Assembly: GCF_010091925.1 (NCBI RefSeq)
Contig: NZ_WVID01000007.1
Coordinates: forward strand, 186,001 to 250,000
Source of the DNA: Nostoc sp. B(2019)
Lineage (GTDB): Bacteria; Cyanobacteriota; Cyanobacteriia; Cyanobacteriales; Nostocaceae
DNA length: 64,000 nucleotides
Direction of reading: 5' to 3'
In this document: in pieces, positions 1 through 8,914 of the stretch
How positions within the stretch are numbered: position 1 is the first letter of the stretch
Layout of the letters: each line of letters starts with the position of its first letter
Position numbers and translations under genes: made by a program
The notes under the pieces: model-generated
Seen by the model: the letters and a program-made list of their open reading frames with translations, nothing else
Databases searched by the model: none
Told to the model about the DNA's origin: nothing

Positions 1-796
1 CATCAGCAATATAAGCATACACACTTGCTTCGATCCGGTCTAGCACCGCAGTAGCAGAGGGCGCAGGCTGCTGTAATAAAGATAAGAATTTTTCTTCACC
101 GAAAAACTGACCTTTTGGGTCACGAGCATCAGTCACACCATCAGAGTAAGCTACTAAAATGTCTCCCGGTTCCAACTGGACTTGCTGAATTCCAAATTCT
201 CTATTAGGCATTATGCCAACAGCTGGGCCAGTGGGTTTAAGCCTAGCCTTAACACCATCAGCGCCAAAAATAGCTGGAGGCTCATGTCCAGCATTAACGT
301 AGTGCAGCAGACCTGTGCTTGGGTTCAACACACCAAAGAAAAGCGTGGCAAACATATTTATCCGACTGTGATTATTGGCGATGTAATTATTTGTCAGACT
401 GACAGCATTTTTGAGGGCAGTAGTACCGATTCTTGGAGCCTGCGCCCGTTGTCCACCCTTAGTTAACGTGCTGCTCTGATCGGTAAAAGCGCCTAACCAA
501 CTCAAATTATAATGCTGTTGAGCAAAAGCCCGAATCAAGCTTCGGAAAAGGGACATAAATAACGCAGCACCCACCCCTTTATCGCAAACATCTGCAATCA
601 CAATACCAATTCGGTGATTTGCAAGGGGAAAAGCATCGTAGAAATCTCCACCTACTACACGCGCTGGATGAAAGCGGGCTGCTATTTCCCACCCAGGCAT
701 CTGTGGCAAAGCTTCTGGCAAGAAGTCGGCTTGAATCATGTGAGCGATTTGTAAGTCTCGCTCATAGATAAGTAGAAGCTCGTGCTCAGTTTTCAT
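1..796 (-). CDS. PP2C-type (SpoIIE/RsbU-like) serine phosphatase, C-terminus beyond window edge
   Basis: About 265 residues are visible before the left edge cuts the gene; no stop is met. The protein carries PP2C/SpoIIE signatures: VGGDFYD near residues 48-54, VADVCDKG near 67-74, a HEPPAIFG stretch, and YSDGVTDARD, which supply the metal-binding aspartates. Such phosphatases dephosphorylate STAS-domain anti-sigma antagonists. The ATG at 796 follows a GGAG/CTCC-rich leader. A dispersed repeat lies just upstream (824-913). It is co-oriented with an anti-sigma kinase and a STAS protein upstream, so the three probably form one partner-switch pathway. No receiver or sensor domain is seen at the N-terminus, so the input signal is unknown. 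Family call is confident; the target is inferred from context. Confidence 0.9.
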   Translation of the reverse strand, partial: MKTEHELLLIYERDLQIAHMIQADFLPEALPQMPGWEIAARFHPARVVGGDFYDAFPLANHRIGIVIADVCDKGVGAALFMSLFRSLIRAFAQQHYNLSWLGAFTDQSSTLTKGGQRAQAPRIGTTALKNAVSLTNNYIANNHSRINMFATLFFGVLNPSTGLLHYVNAGHEPPAIFGADGVKARLKPTGPAVGIMPNREFGIQQVQLEPGDILVAYSDGVTDARDPKGQFFGEEKFLSLLQQPAPSATAVLDRIEASVYAYIAD

Positions 797-823
797 TATG
801 GAGGAGTCTCCTTGGTGATCAGT

Positions 824-913
824 ATATAGAGCGATAAATCGCTCTCTGCGAGACGCTACGCGAACACTATGAACAAAAGCTTTATCTTACATTTGATTAC
901 GTCTACCTACTTA
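824..913. repeat. 90-bp dispersed repeat, copy 1
   Basis: This stretch matches 34886-34975 over 90 bases with four mismatches counted by eye. It starts with a short hairpin (GAGCGAT / ATCGCTC) followed by the GCGAGACGCTACGCGAAC core seen in other intergenic repeats of this window. It sits between the phosphatase start and the anti-sigma kinase gene. Confidence 0.85.
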
Positions 914-1028
914 ATAGGCCTCTTGTTAAGGTGAAACCCTTGTTATAGCTGGGTATAAGAGTATAGGGGTTGCATGGTGTGCCATTCCACCTTTACCCAT
1001 TCCCCTTTCCCCCTTTCCCTTGAAAGAG

Positions 1029-1460
1029 CTAGGTTGATTTTGAGCGATACATAATGAAGATGTTGCGATTTTTGTCGCCAACGCGTTCATAAAGAAACTT
1101 ATCGACCTCATGAAGCGCAAGATATATGCCTAAACCACCAATTGGCCGCTCCTGTAGAGGCAGCTTTAACTGATCTTCATCTGGAAGCTGAGTCTGACAA
1201 GGGTTGTAGGCTACACCTGTATCCTCAATAGAAATGGTCAGAGCTTGCTCGTCAATCTCTGCTTGCAAGTCTAATACCCCTTCGTAACCTGCTTGACCAT
1301 AGCCATAAGTAATGATGTTGGTAGCTATTTCGTCTACTGCTAAGCGGCACTGATAGGCAGCTTTTTTATCTAAACCGGCTGCTGCGGTAGCTGCGAGTAC
1401 ATATTTAGCGATTATTGAAAGTGAATCCAAGGTTGCCGGCACTGTTAAAGAAGGTTGCAT
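1029..1460 (-). CDS. RsbW-like anti-sigma factor / serine-protein kinase (HATPase_c_2)
   Basis: This 143-residue protein has the GHKL ATPase fold of RsbW-type kinases: an N-box (LAVDEIATNIITYGYG, about residues 41-56), a G1 box (SIEDTGVAYNP, about 96-106) and a glycine-rich G2-like region (PIGGLGIYLA, about 116-125). Members bind a sigma factor or other partner and phosphorylate a STAS antagonist. It lies 38 bp downstream of the STAS gene and upstream of the PP2C phosphatase, all on the minus strand, as expected for a three-component partner switch. No sigma factor gene is adjacent, so the output could be a sigma factor elsewhere or another target. Length fits the family. Confidence 0.88.
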   Translation of the reverse strand: MQPSLTVPATLDSLSIIAKYVLAATAAAGLDKKAAYQCRLAVDEIATNIITYGYGQAGYEGVLDLQAEIDEQALTISIEDTGVAYNPCQTQLPDEDQLKLPLQERPIGGLGIYLALHEVDKFLYERVGDKNRNIFIMYRSKST

Positions 1461-1498
1461 ACCAATTGCCTTGTAGAAACTAATTAATATGCTTTCTT

Positions 1499-1837
1499 CT
1501 AAACGTTTTCGAGTTCAGAGATATTATCGTCATCTAGCAAAATTACACTTTGATCGAATCCAGTCTTTTGCAATGTACTGATCACTGTCTCCTGAGCGCC
1601 AACGACATAAATATCAACATTTGCACCCATCTTTTGCTTAGCGAAAATCAGCACCCTTAGACCAGCGCTAGACATATATTCTAGATCCTGCATTAGTAAA
1701 ACGAGGCATTTCACTTTCTGAGATGCTGCTTTATCTACTTCTGTTTTAAAAACCGATGCAGTCAACCCATCTAATTCGCCAGACAACTTGATGGTGGCAA
1801 TATTGTTGTTTGTTTCTAGAGTTGCATTAAAAGCCAT
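1499..1837 (-). CDS. STAS-domain anti-sigma factor antagonist (RsbV/SpoIIAA-like)
   Basis: A single STAS domain fills this 112-residue protein. The segment DLEYMSSAGLRVL (about residues 51-63) matches the conserved loop that holds the regulatory phospho-serine. In the usual cycle the kinase phosphorylates this serine and the PP2C phosphatase removes the phosphate; the unphosphorylated form sequesters the kinase. It is the first gene of the minus-strand cluster, 38 bp ahead of the kinase gene. The start ATG at 1837 is preceded by an AT-rich 308-bp leader that probably holds the promoter. Confidence 0.9.
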   Translation of the reverse strand: MAFNATLETNNNIATIKLSGELDGLTASVFKTEVDKAASQKVKCLVLLMQDLEYMSSAGLRVLIFAKQKMGANVDIYVVGAQETVISTLQKTGFDQSVILLDDDNISELENV

Positions 1838-2145
1838 AATGTTTATTTCCTACATTAGTTTGATAATGTTACCAACAATTTGATACCCGATACCTATAAT
1901 TTATTTAATTTGTATAGTTGGGATGGTTTTTGTTTAATCCTAAATATAAGTTAAGCTTTTGGTTAGGTAAACACAGCCTGAAAAAGTCCGAAATAGTTAG
2001 TAATATTAAAAAGATTTTAGAAAACTTTTGTATTATTTAGTCAGAAAAAGTCATATACCTGGATTTTTCTAAAGTTTAGTTGGGAAGAAAATTTAAGTAA
2101 AATATCACCATTGAAAATATCTTTTGAGACAATATTTATTGATAC
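1838..2145. other. AT-rich intergenic region
   Basis: This lies between the start of the STAS gene and the end of the upstream AAA gene. It is very A+T rich with no coding-like frame. The promoter of the partner-switch cluster is expected here, but no element could be assigned with confidence. Confidence 0.5.
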
Positions 2146-3723
2146 TTACGGGTAATGAAGCAATTGCTTAAATCTGACTGAACAGTCCTTTCCATACTCG
2201 AATAAAGTCCCCATCCCTAATGCTAAAGCAATCAACAATACCCAACTGAATGCACCCAGAAAAAACAATCTTTGAAATCTAGCAGCTTTTTGCTCTTGAA
2301 CCAATCTGGCTTCAACTTCTTTAGCACGTTCCGCCTCTAACCACGTCTCAACTTCTCGCCGATCAAATTCTTGGCTAGCTGCTAAAAACTGATAATCCAA
2401 ATCGCTCAAGCTTTTGCCCTGTGACCAAGCTAGAGCTTCCAGCAAGGCTTGTCCGCGTAATAGCCGCGAATAGTCACGGTACTCTGAGGCTACCCAAGCA
2501 TTTAATGTTTGGGAATAGGGTCGCAGTTTTGCTAATTGTTTCTCTACCCAAGCTTGATTGAAAACTTCATGATAAATGCGGTTTTTCACTATCAGTTGTC
2601 CTTGCTGCTTAGTCACCAACCCCGATAACAGCAGCTCGATTTGTTCTTCTCCGTCATCAGAAGATACTTGAATCCCCTGTAAAATTTGCTGGTACAGTCC
2701 TAGTAAACCTCCTGCACGTTGCTCATCTCTGAGGAGGCGATCGCGGATAGTTTTCAAATGCTCTGGCTCGTCATTGGCTTCCCAATTCTCAAGGATGTGG
2801 GTTTGCACGAGCTTTTCTAAAATTAACGATGGAAATTGGTAATAAAAACTGATGAGATGATAATTAATGATGGGCAAATGGTCATCTAACTTGTAACGGT
2901 CATCGGCTTCTAGGCTTCTATGCTCTTGAACATCCTTGCTGCCGCTATTTCTTTCTTGCACCACAATCTCACATAGCTTTTGGGTGAGAAAGGGTTGACC
3001 ATCTGTCCAAGCCAAAATCTCTTTGAGAACCGCCATAGGATTAGCCACCTTACCCTCTAAACCTGCTGCTAATGGCTGAACTTCCGACAATGCAAAGCCG
3101 TGTAGGTCAATAGATTTACCGATATTAAATGGGGTAGAGTTGCGATCGGCAATCAAATCTGAGGGCGTTGCTACTCCGAACAGCGCCCAAGTTAGGCGGT
3201 TATATTCTGGATTTTCGGCTCGCTGATTGTAGCAAGACCGAATCAGCGCAAAAAAATCAACAACTGGAAAATTCAGACCTAAAACACTATCAATCTCATC
3301 AATAAAAATAAATATTTTTTCACTTTTGATCTGAACTAACAAAATATCTTCAACAAACTGGCTCAATCGCTGTAGTGCAGGTAAATCTTCTCGCTCCGCC
3401 CACCAAACTTTTAAATTTACTTTTTCAAAGAGATTAAAACCTCTCAATAAGTCAACTACTATGCCCTTATACCACTGAGCAGGGGTAATATTGGCGCTAC
3501 CAATCCGGGTCATGTCGATAGAGGCACAACTAAAGCCTGCTTGTTCTAGTCGATGCCTAGTTCGTAAGCGCAAGCTAGATTTACCCATCTGTCGGGAGCT
3601 GAATACATAACAAAACTCCCCCTGTAGCAAAGAATTATAGAGTTCAAAATCAGCTTGTCGTTCTACATAGCTAGGAGCCTCTACTTTCAGACTACCGCCG
3701 ATTTGATATTCGTACTTATTCAT
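2146..3723 (-). CDS. AAA-like (AAA_35) STAND-type ATPase with C-terminal membrane helix
   Basis: The predicted 525-residue protein starts YEYQIGGSL, then has the family's Y-RQAD--LY block and a Walker A, SSRQMGKSS (about residues 44-52). A Walker B-like IFIFIDEIDSVL follows near 140-151. A helix-rich region follows, and a single hydrophobic helix (about residues 490-508) near the C-terminus suggests a membrane anchor. A longer frame opens at 3795, but it would overlap the preceding gene; the ATG at 3723, 4 bp after that gene's stop, places the first residues as in other cyanobacterial AAA_35 proteins. It is coupled to a second STAND-like ATPase. Members are common in Nostocales and probably act as signal-gated switches; the effector output is unknown. 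Confidence 0.82.
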   Translation of the reverse strand: MNKYEYQIGGSLKVEAPSYVERQADFELYNSLLQGEFCYVFSSRQMGKSSLRLRTRHRLEQAGFSCASIDMTRIGSANITPAQWYKGIVVDLLRGFNLFEKVNLKVWWAEREDLPALQRLSQFVEDILLVQIKSEKIFIFIDEIDSVLGLNFPVVDFFALIRSCYNQRAENPEYNRLTWALFGVATPSDLIADRNSTPFNIGKSIDLHGFALSEVQPLAAGLEGKVANPMAVLKEILAWTDGQPFLTQKLCEIVVQERNSGSKDVQEHRSLEADDRYKLDDHLPIINYHLISFYYQFPSLILEKLVQTHILENWEANDEPEHLKTIRDRLLRDEQRAGGLLGLYQQILQGIQVSSDDGEEQIELLLSGLVTKQQGQLIVKNRIYHEVFNQAWVEKQLAKLRPYSQTLNAWVASEYRDYSRLLRGQALLEALAWSQGKSLSDLDYQFLAASQEFDRREVETWLEAERAKEVEARLVQEQKAARFQRLFFLGAFSWVLLIALALGMGTLFEYGKDCSVRFKQLLHYP

Positions 3724-3727
3724 GCTT

Positions 3728-5257
3728 TTAGCCCAATTGCTCGCGGAAATACAGTCGATACAGCTCACAGCTGGGCATTGCTTGATTTCCCTCAAGTTTT
3801 ACCAGACCCATACTTTCTAATTTATAGGCAGCGATCGCTTCTAATTGCACACTTGTTGGCGACGTAACTACCGATTTGAGTGCTGCTATCAGGTCGGGAT
3901 GCCCTTGGATATTCGCCAGATGATGCCGTAAATAGTTGCTATAAATTCCAGCAATTGTGGGAGCATCCTGTAGTAACTGCTCTAGAGTTACTTCCTGACG
4001 TCTCAACTGATAAAGAGCCAGACGTACTAGATGGGGATGACCGCCAATCATACCTATTAGCAGAGTAAGTTTATGCATTCCTGCCTCACATTTGACCCAA
4101 TCCAACCCATGACGTACGGCCAAATCCTGCACTTGCTCTAAATTAAATTCTGGTAACTTAATCGGTAGCCCAACATTAAAAGGCGATTGATTGATATCTA
4201 ACGGGATATAAGCCTCAGTAGCGTGAACTACCACCAATCGAAGTTTCTGCCAAATTTCCAGTTCGGAAGCATCCTCATACCAGGAGCGTAGTAGCGGTAG
4301 AAAGTCTCGACAGATTTCTGGATACTCGAAAATTCGATTCACTTCATCCAAAGCTAAAACTACCGGAAAGTCAATTTTTTGTAGCAAATAACCCTGTAAA
4401 TACAATGTACAGCTAACTTTGCTACCAATATCTTCATCCCAATAATCATCTAGCTTTGGTTCTATGTTCAACTGCCGACTGATGTTGGCACAAAACCACC
4501 GTAAGAATTTTTCTAAGCTAGTGAAAACTTGACTATCTGCCCGCTGCAAACTGATTTGTACTGTGTGTAGCCCAGTCTGTCTAGCATGAGCAAGAATTCT
4601 TTGCAGCAGGGAGGTTTTACCCATTTGGCTGGGGGCTTTAATCCGAATCAGGCTTCCAGGTTTACTAATTTCGGTATATGTGCGTTCTTCAATTGGCGGA
4701 CGCTCGATATAAAAAAAGGAATTGAGCGGTACTGAACCACTAGGAATTTCTAAGAACTCAGAATTGGAGCTTAGGGATTTTCTCCTCTGTTGTCCCTCTA
4801 TCCCCACAAGTGACTTTGATATTTCACCATCTTTAGAGATGAGTTCAAGTTCCTCTGTGTGTTTGTCTAATGGCTGACGATGTTTTAAGGCTGCTTGTAC
4901 ATTCTGCGATTTCTTTTGAAGAATGTCTTCTTCTCTGATGTTGTGCTCGTCGATACTGTGTGCAGCTTGCGTTTCTACAGGGATACGGGATGCTTCACGA
5001 AGGTCAATGCTACGCGATCGCCGTCTTAAAACTGACCGAAAATTACTTTTCGTAACCTCCTCCTCCAAAGCTTGTGACAGTAACTTCCATAATTTAGAAC
5101 CAACATCTTTTATATAATTGGCATCGTAACCAGAGCTTTCTGCTATTTCTGGATAAGTTTGTCCTTCCCAAGCTTGGCGAAACACTAGTTCCTGAACGTC
5201 GTTTAAGCTTTGTTCAAGAAATGTGTCTAAAATTACTAATGCTTCTTCGAGATTCAT
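3728..5257 (-). CDS. AAA-like ATPase with N-terminal VMAP-type helix-turn-helix domain
   Basis: This 509-residue protein begins with a small helical domain (residues 1-80, starting MNLEEALVILDTFL, with FRQAWEGQTYPEIA) typical of VMAP (vWA-MoxR associated protein) HTH regions. A charged linker follows to about residue 170. The ATPase part resembles AAA_35: PPIEERTYTEI, Walker A APSQMGKTSL (about 208-217), and Walker B-like VVLALDEVNRIF (about 299-310). The next gene starts 4 bp after its stop, so the two ATPases are probably translated together. VMAP proteins have been proposed to belong to signal-responsive conflict systems; no vWA, MoxR or protease effector gene is seen nearby, so the role here is open. 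Confidence 0.8.
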   Translation of the reverse strand: MNLEEALVILDTFLEQSLNDVQELVFRQAWEGQTYPEIAESSGYDANYIKDVGSKLWKLLSQALEEEVTKSNFRSVLRRRSRSIDLREASRIPVETQAAHSIDEHNIREEDILQKKSQNVQAALKHRQPLDKHTEELELISKDGEISKSLVGIEGQQRRKSLSSNSEFLEIPSGSVPLNSFFYIERPPIEERTYTEISKPGSLIRIKAPSQMGKTSLLQRILAHARQTGLHTVQISLQRADSQVFTSLEKFLRWFCANISRQLNIEPKLDDYWDEDIGSKVSCTLYLQGYLLQKIDFPVVLALDEVNRIFEYPEICRDFLPLLRSWYEDASELEIWQKLRLVVVHATEAYIPLDINQSPFNVGLPIKLPEFNLEQVQDLAVRHGLDWVKCEAGMHKLTLLIGMIGGHPHLVRLALYQLRRQEVTLEQLLQDAPTIAGIYSNYLRHHLANIQGHPDLIAALKSVVTSPTSVQLEAIAAYKLESMGLVKLEGNQAMPSCELYRLYFREQLG

Positions 5258-5948
5258 TTGTAAAAAAAGTAATAAAGTTTATTTTAGATATGACTTTAAC
5301 GGACTTTTTCATACTTTTTTTACTTATTTACTTAAATTTAATAGTGTAAGTTTGTAATCTTTTAAGCCCAAACAAAGCTAAACTTGGCTTTGGCAGGCAC
5401 AAATACATCTTGGTAGTGGCTTGGGATATGTGAGTAAGCTTAGATAAATTGCTCGCCCAAATAATCAAGTAATAAATGTCAAAAAATCTTTCTAAAATTG
5501 CTTATTGGGAACTTTTTATGCAATGACACCATAGCAGGTCTGATTCTGCGAGCGAGTTCACTGGAACATGACTGAAACTCGTCGCCATCAGAGAATTAGC
5601 TAACAGGTTAGTTAACTGTTTTTTGAAAGCAATTAGCTTGATATCTTTTGAGTAAGGAATGGAGTTGTGTTAGATGCGAACTCACACAGTAATATCAATC
5701 TATGCTAAGTCAGTTTTGAAAGCTGTCTGATATTGGAATTAGGATGTAAAGTGGTGCATCTCTGCGTTTTCATTGTGCTGCCTTCTGCCTTGTTGCACCA
5801 GTATCTCACAAATTGAGCGATCGCTATTGATATGTCTTGACTTAAACGACATCAGCAAAATTTAACAGATGGCGATGTCTGACTACAAGTCTCTTTGCAT
5901 TTACGCACTACGTTCAAGTTTTTACTGATCTTTATTTTGTGTTTATCC
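5258..5948. other. Long intergenic region without recognised gene
   Basis: No supported coding frame was found. It should hold the promoter of the two-ATPase operon, which reads away to the left. A 76-codon minus-strand frame overlapping the right part runs through a terminator and is judged spurious. Confidence 0.5.
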
Positions 5949-5995
5949 AAAAAAACAATAATAGCGCCCCCTAAGTACAGGTAGGCGCTATTATT
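5949..5995 (-). terminator. Rho-independent terminator of the GlsB/YeaQ-like gene
   Basis: A perfect 12-bp inverted repeat (AATAATAGCGCC at 5957-5968, GGCGCTATTATT at 5984-5995) is followed on the minus strand by a T run (5955-5949). It lies about 75 bp after the stop of the small membrane protein gene. Confidence 0.85.
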
Positions 5996-6071
5996 CTGAT
6001 TAAATTCAGGGACATAGATAGTTAAAATTAATTCCCTGAGATTGATTATGAGTTGAGGCTGATTTAATTTT

Positions 6072-6344
6072 TTACGTAGCACTTCTACGAGTTAGTAAAT
6101 TCCAGAGGAAAACGGCTACAATTGCGCCTAAAACCGCGACTGCAATACCGGGAATGCTAAGACTAGGTGCGGCTAGAGATAAGGTTCCCGTACTGAAGAA
6201 TACGCCTAAACTACCACCAACAAAAGCACCAATAATTCCTAACAAGATTGTTCCCAGAATTCCGCCGCCTTGATGACCAGGATAGATAGCTTTAGCGATA
6301 GCGCCAGCAATTAGACCTAAAACAATCCAAGCAAGAATGTTCAT
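6072..6344 (-). CDS. GlsB/YeaQ/YmgE family stress-response membrane protein
   Basis: The 90-residue protein starts MNILAWIVLGLIAGAIAKAI and has three hydrophobic segments (about residues 3-18, 28-50 and 63-83) rich in glycine, with the family's GLIAGAIAK and GGILGTILLGIIGAFVGG motifs. It is a small inner-membrane protein of the transglycosylase-associated (Tgly_assoc) family, often induced by stress; the biochemical role is not settled. It is monocistronic, with a strong terminator just downstream. Confidence 0.9.
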   Translation of the reverse strand: MNILAWIVLGLIAGAIAKAIYPGHQGGGILGTILLGIIGAFVGGSLGVFFSTGTLSLAAPSLSIPGIAVAVLGAIVAVFLWNLLTRRSAT

Positions 6345-6592
6345 TGTTGTTAATTTAGAAAATATTTTTTACTCACAAATCTACAATAACAATTCAAATC
6401 TAGGCATTGCATCTACCATCAGAACTAATGATTATAACCTTAAGGAATACTTTGGTTACTCAAAATGCCATGTACGGCTTTTTAGCCCTCTTTATCAACT
6501 CGACTTTATGCATTTTCCGTCTATTGGATGTAGACGATTTCCTGACTTAGTTAGTAAGTTGGAGATTAACAACTATTTCAGCTAAGAAAATA

Positions 6593-6784
6593 ATGAATAA
6601 AACATTGATAACGATTTTGGTGTTTGCTTTGTTAGTCTCGCTCATCATCTCTCCCTTTGCTGCTCTCGCTAGTTTAATGTTGATATTGTTGATCGCGGCT
6701 TTTTTCCTCTTGCTGGGGAACTTATTCCAAACAATCACTGGTGGCGACTCTGACCTTAAAGTTCATGAAAGCAAGATGGAATAG
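6593..6784 (+). CDS. Small membrane protein of unknown function
   Basis: The 63-residue product is almost wholly hydrophobic from residue 5 to 48 (two close helices, rich in Leu, Ile and Ala) with a short polar tail ending KVHESKME. I do not recognise a named family. A divergent stress-type membrane protein gene lies upstream, and a shared intergenic control region is possible. No strong ribosome-binding site is seen. The coherent topology and clean termination make a real gene likely. Confidence 0.6.
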   Translation: MNKTLITILVFALLVSLIISPFAALASLMLILLIAAFFLLLGNLFQTITGGDSDLKVHESKME

Positions 6785-6912
6785 GGATTTGCGTAACTAT
6801 TTGTATTTTCACGCCTCTGTGATTGTGTTGATTGATTAAACCTGAGACAAAAACTTAGCGTGAACTGCAAAAATGTGTAAATATAAAGAAAAGCTTAAGA
6901 GGTTTGAGACTC

Positions 6913-7149
6913 ATGATCACTGCCAAAATGATGCAACAACTGTGGGCTGTAATCGAGTCTACTCAGGTCAGTGTCCTGCTCCAGTTTGATGATGCTGCTC
7001 TAGTACAATTACTCCTCCAACAGTTGAAAGCCAAGCAAGGGCTTGACGCTCAGGCAGATGGTAGCCTCAATACTTACATCAAATCTAAACTGCCCCTCAT
7101 TCGCGACACGGCTGAAGGCCGACTATCTGTTGGGCAAAGCAATCAGTAG
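6913..7149 (+). CDS. Conserved cyanobacterial-type hypothetical protein
   Basis: The 78-residue protein (MITAKMMQQLWAVIES...) is soluble and mostly helical, with no recognised domain. A TTG start nine bases further upstream is possible, but the AAGAGG motif at 6897-6902 is placed better for the ATG at 6913. It is followed 61 bp later by another small gene on the same strand. Function unknown. Confidence 0.6.
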   Translation: MITAKMMQQLWAVIESTQVSVLLQFDDAALVQLLLQQLKAKQGLDAQADGSLNTYIKSKLPLIRDTAEGRLSVGQSNQ

Positions 7150-7210
7150 CACGAGAAACTGAATAATTGCTTACTGTCTAGCATCCTCATCAGAATTAAA
7201 ATAGTACAAC

Positions 7211-7468
7211 ATGATAAATCACTGGCTAGGAATTGCCCTGGTAGCTTATCTAATTGGAGCGGCGATTGAAGGGGTGAGTACAGCCAGTCAGCTATGTCAT
7301 TCCGCTCCAGAATTAGCTAAAGGCGCACAAAATCAACCCTCAGATGCCACTCCACCTAGTTTGACTTGGCGAGTCGTCGCTGCTATTGCCTCGGTAAGTA
7401 TTTGTGGAGCATTCTGTTGGCCTTGCCGCCTGCTCCATCGTTCGATTAAAGAGAATGTTGATTCGTGA
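7211..7468 (+). CDS. Small hypothetical membrane protein
   Basis: The 85-residue protein has two hydrophobic segments (about residues 4-25 and 52-70) separated by a polar, proline-containing loop, and four cysteines, two of them close together in FCWPCRLL. No family was recognised. It follows another small gene on the same strand and may share its transcript. Confidence 0.55.
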   Translation: MINHWLGIALVAYLIGAAIEGVSTASQLCHSAPELAKGAQNQPSDATPPSLTWRVVAAIASVSICGAFCWPCRLLHRSIKENVDS

Positions 7469-8065
7469 TAAGTTAAGCAGGCTTGGAATCAACTAACAAT
7501 ATTTTAGATAGAAATCGGGTGCTAAAGGAAGACCGTCTTTATATAAACAGCTTGGCGCGACTTAATCATCAAGCATTCAATAAACTGTTAAAAGCTTTTT
7601 CATAAACGAAGTTTGGATTTGCAGCCTTTTGAGAATCTGCTAAAATCAAGTTCCCTTGAAGGGCATACTTTGCGATCGCTAATTTGATTGGTTATATATT
7701 TAACTTCTAAATTTGCCAGGCCTGCGGTGGTCAGGTTGGCAATGATTATTTCCTGGAAGATAACCTTACCGTTTTCAGATGAAATTTTCACTCAAGCAGA
7801 AATCGCCATAGTGTCTATAGATGGATGATGCGATCGCAACTTCCATTTTCATCAAGGAAGGGGATAAGGGATAAAGCTAAAAACCTCGCACCCGTTCGCG
7901 CTTCTCTACGAGACGCTACGTGAACGATAAATTAAGCTTTTTAGCAATTTTTGCGTAAGTCCTGGATCAATAAGATATTTACTTTTTACGTTCTCTCTCT
8001 AGATAAAATATATTTCTTTCGATAGATAGGTGTACTTAAAATGATGTGGCTGTTATTTTACCAGT
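7469..8065. other. Intergenic region with a dispersed repeat; possible small frames not supported
   Basis: At about 7900-7930 there is a copy of the CTACGAGACGCTACGTGAAC repeat core. A 63-codon minus-strand frame (7600-7791) and a short plus-strand frame ending near 7600 look weakly protein-like, but neither has a clear ribosome-binding site. Both are left uncalled. Confidence 0.4.
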
Positions 8066-8602
8066 ATGACAATAGTTAGACAAAAACCCTTAAAGACCTT
8101 AGTACAGCCTTCAGAAATATTGCCAGAAAAACATACTGAAGCAGAGCGTATGCGTGATGTTCTGCTTTTAATACAAAATTTAATTAACAGTGAAGAAGCC
8201 ACTGTGAAACTAATTCTGGATTGTCTCTATGATGTTGGCTCAGTCAACCTGATTAACCAAAAGATTCGTTTGCGCCCTCTAAACAGGGTGATGAAATTAA
8301 TTGCCCGAATGTCTAAACCAGTTTTTAGAGTATTAGCCTTTAATTGGTTTAAGAAGAACTGTCCCCAACTGATTACTGATTGGTTACACTTACAGATAAC
8401 TTTTAAAGGATTACAAAATATACCTCAAGAGATAGCTCAAGAGGTAGCTATCGAAGCTGAACAACTTCAGCCATATCCTGTATCACAAACCGAAAGTCTT
8501 AGCCTAGAGATTAGACATCTGCGCTACCAGGTTAGATTGCTAACTGGGATTTCAATAGTAGCGATCGCCTGTTTAGGTGTAGTATTCACTTATTTGAGTT
8601 AA
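8066..8602 (+). CDS. Hypothetical protein with C-terminal transmembrane helix
   Basis: The 178-residue protein has a mainly helical, basic soluble part and one hydrophobic helix at the C-terminus (about residues 156-176), so it is probably tail-anchored in a membrane. I recognise no catalytic motif or named family. It lies alone between two intergenic regions, upstream of a CheR-like gene on the same strand but 312 bp away. Confidence 0.65.
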   Translation: MTIVRQKPLKTLVQPSEILPEKHTEAERMRDVLLLIQNLINSEEATVKLILDCLYDVGSVNLINQKIRLRPLNRVMKLIARMSKPVFRVLAFNWFKKNCPQLITDWLHLQITFKGLQNIPQEIAQEVAIEAEQLQPYPVSQTESLSLEIRHLRYQVRLLTGISIVAIACLGVVFTYLS

Positions 8603-8914
8603 ACGGTTAAATAGTAAATTCAATTGGCAAACTGAATAATCTAAGGTAAAACTCTATGATTATCGTCTGGAATTATTAAAATAATATCAGCATATTGTGT
8701 TAATAGTTGGTGATAAATAAGGTATTTTAAAGAAAATAGTTGTTCGAGAAAAGCAAATTTAATTTAGGGAATAAAAGCAAAGGTTTCCCTTTCTAGTAGG
8801 AGAGATAAGTTTATTACATCCAAGTGCAAACCACGGTAGTTGCTTTGCTAGCCGCAAGCAGTTTAATTTGTTGAATAGCTAGCGTATTTTCAGTAATTGG
8901 CTCAGCAGATAGAT
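8603..8914. other. Intergenic region upstream of CheR-like gene
   Basis: A+T-rich sequence with no recognised gene. It probably carries the promoter of the CheR-like methyltransferase gene. Confidence 0.4.

Noticed and set aside
926-1120. 64-codon minus-strand frame
   Set aside because: Overlaps the anti-sigma kinase gene in another frame and contains low-complexity repeat codons.
5852-6082. 76-codon minus-strand frame next to the GlsB-like gene
   Set aside because: It overlaps the end of that gene and runs through its terminator hairpin.
7600-7791. 63-codon minus-strand frame
   Set aside because: Weak coding character and no start signal; could not be told from chance.
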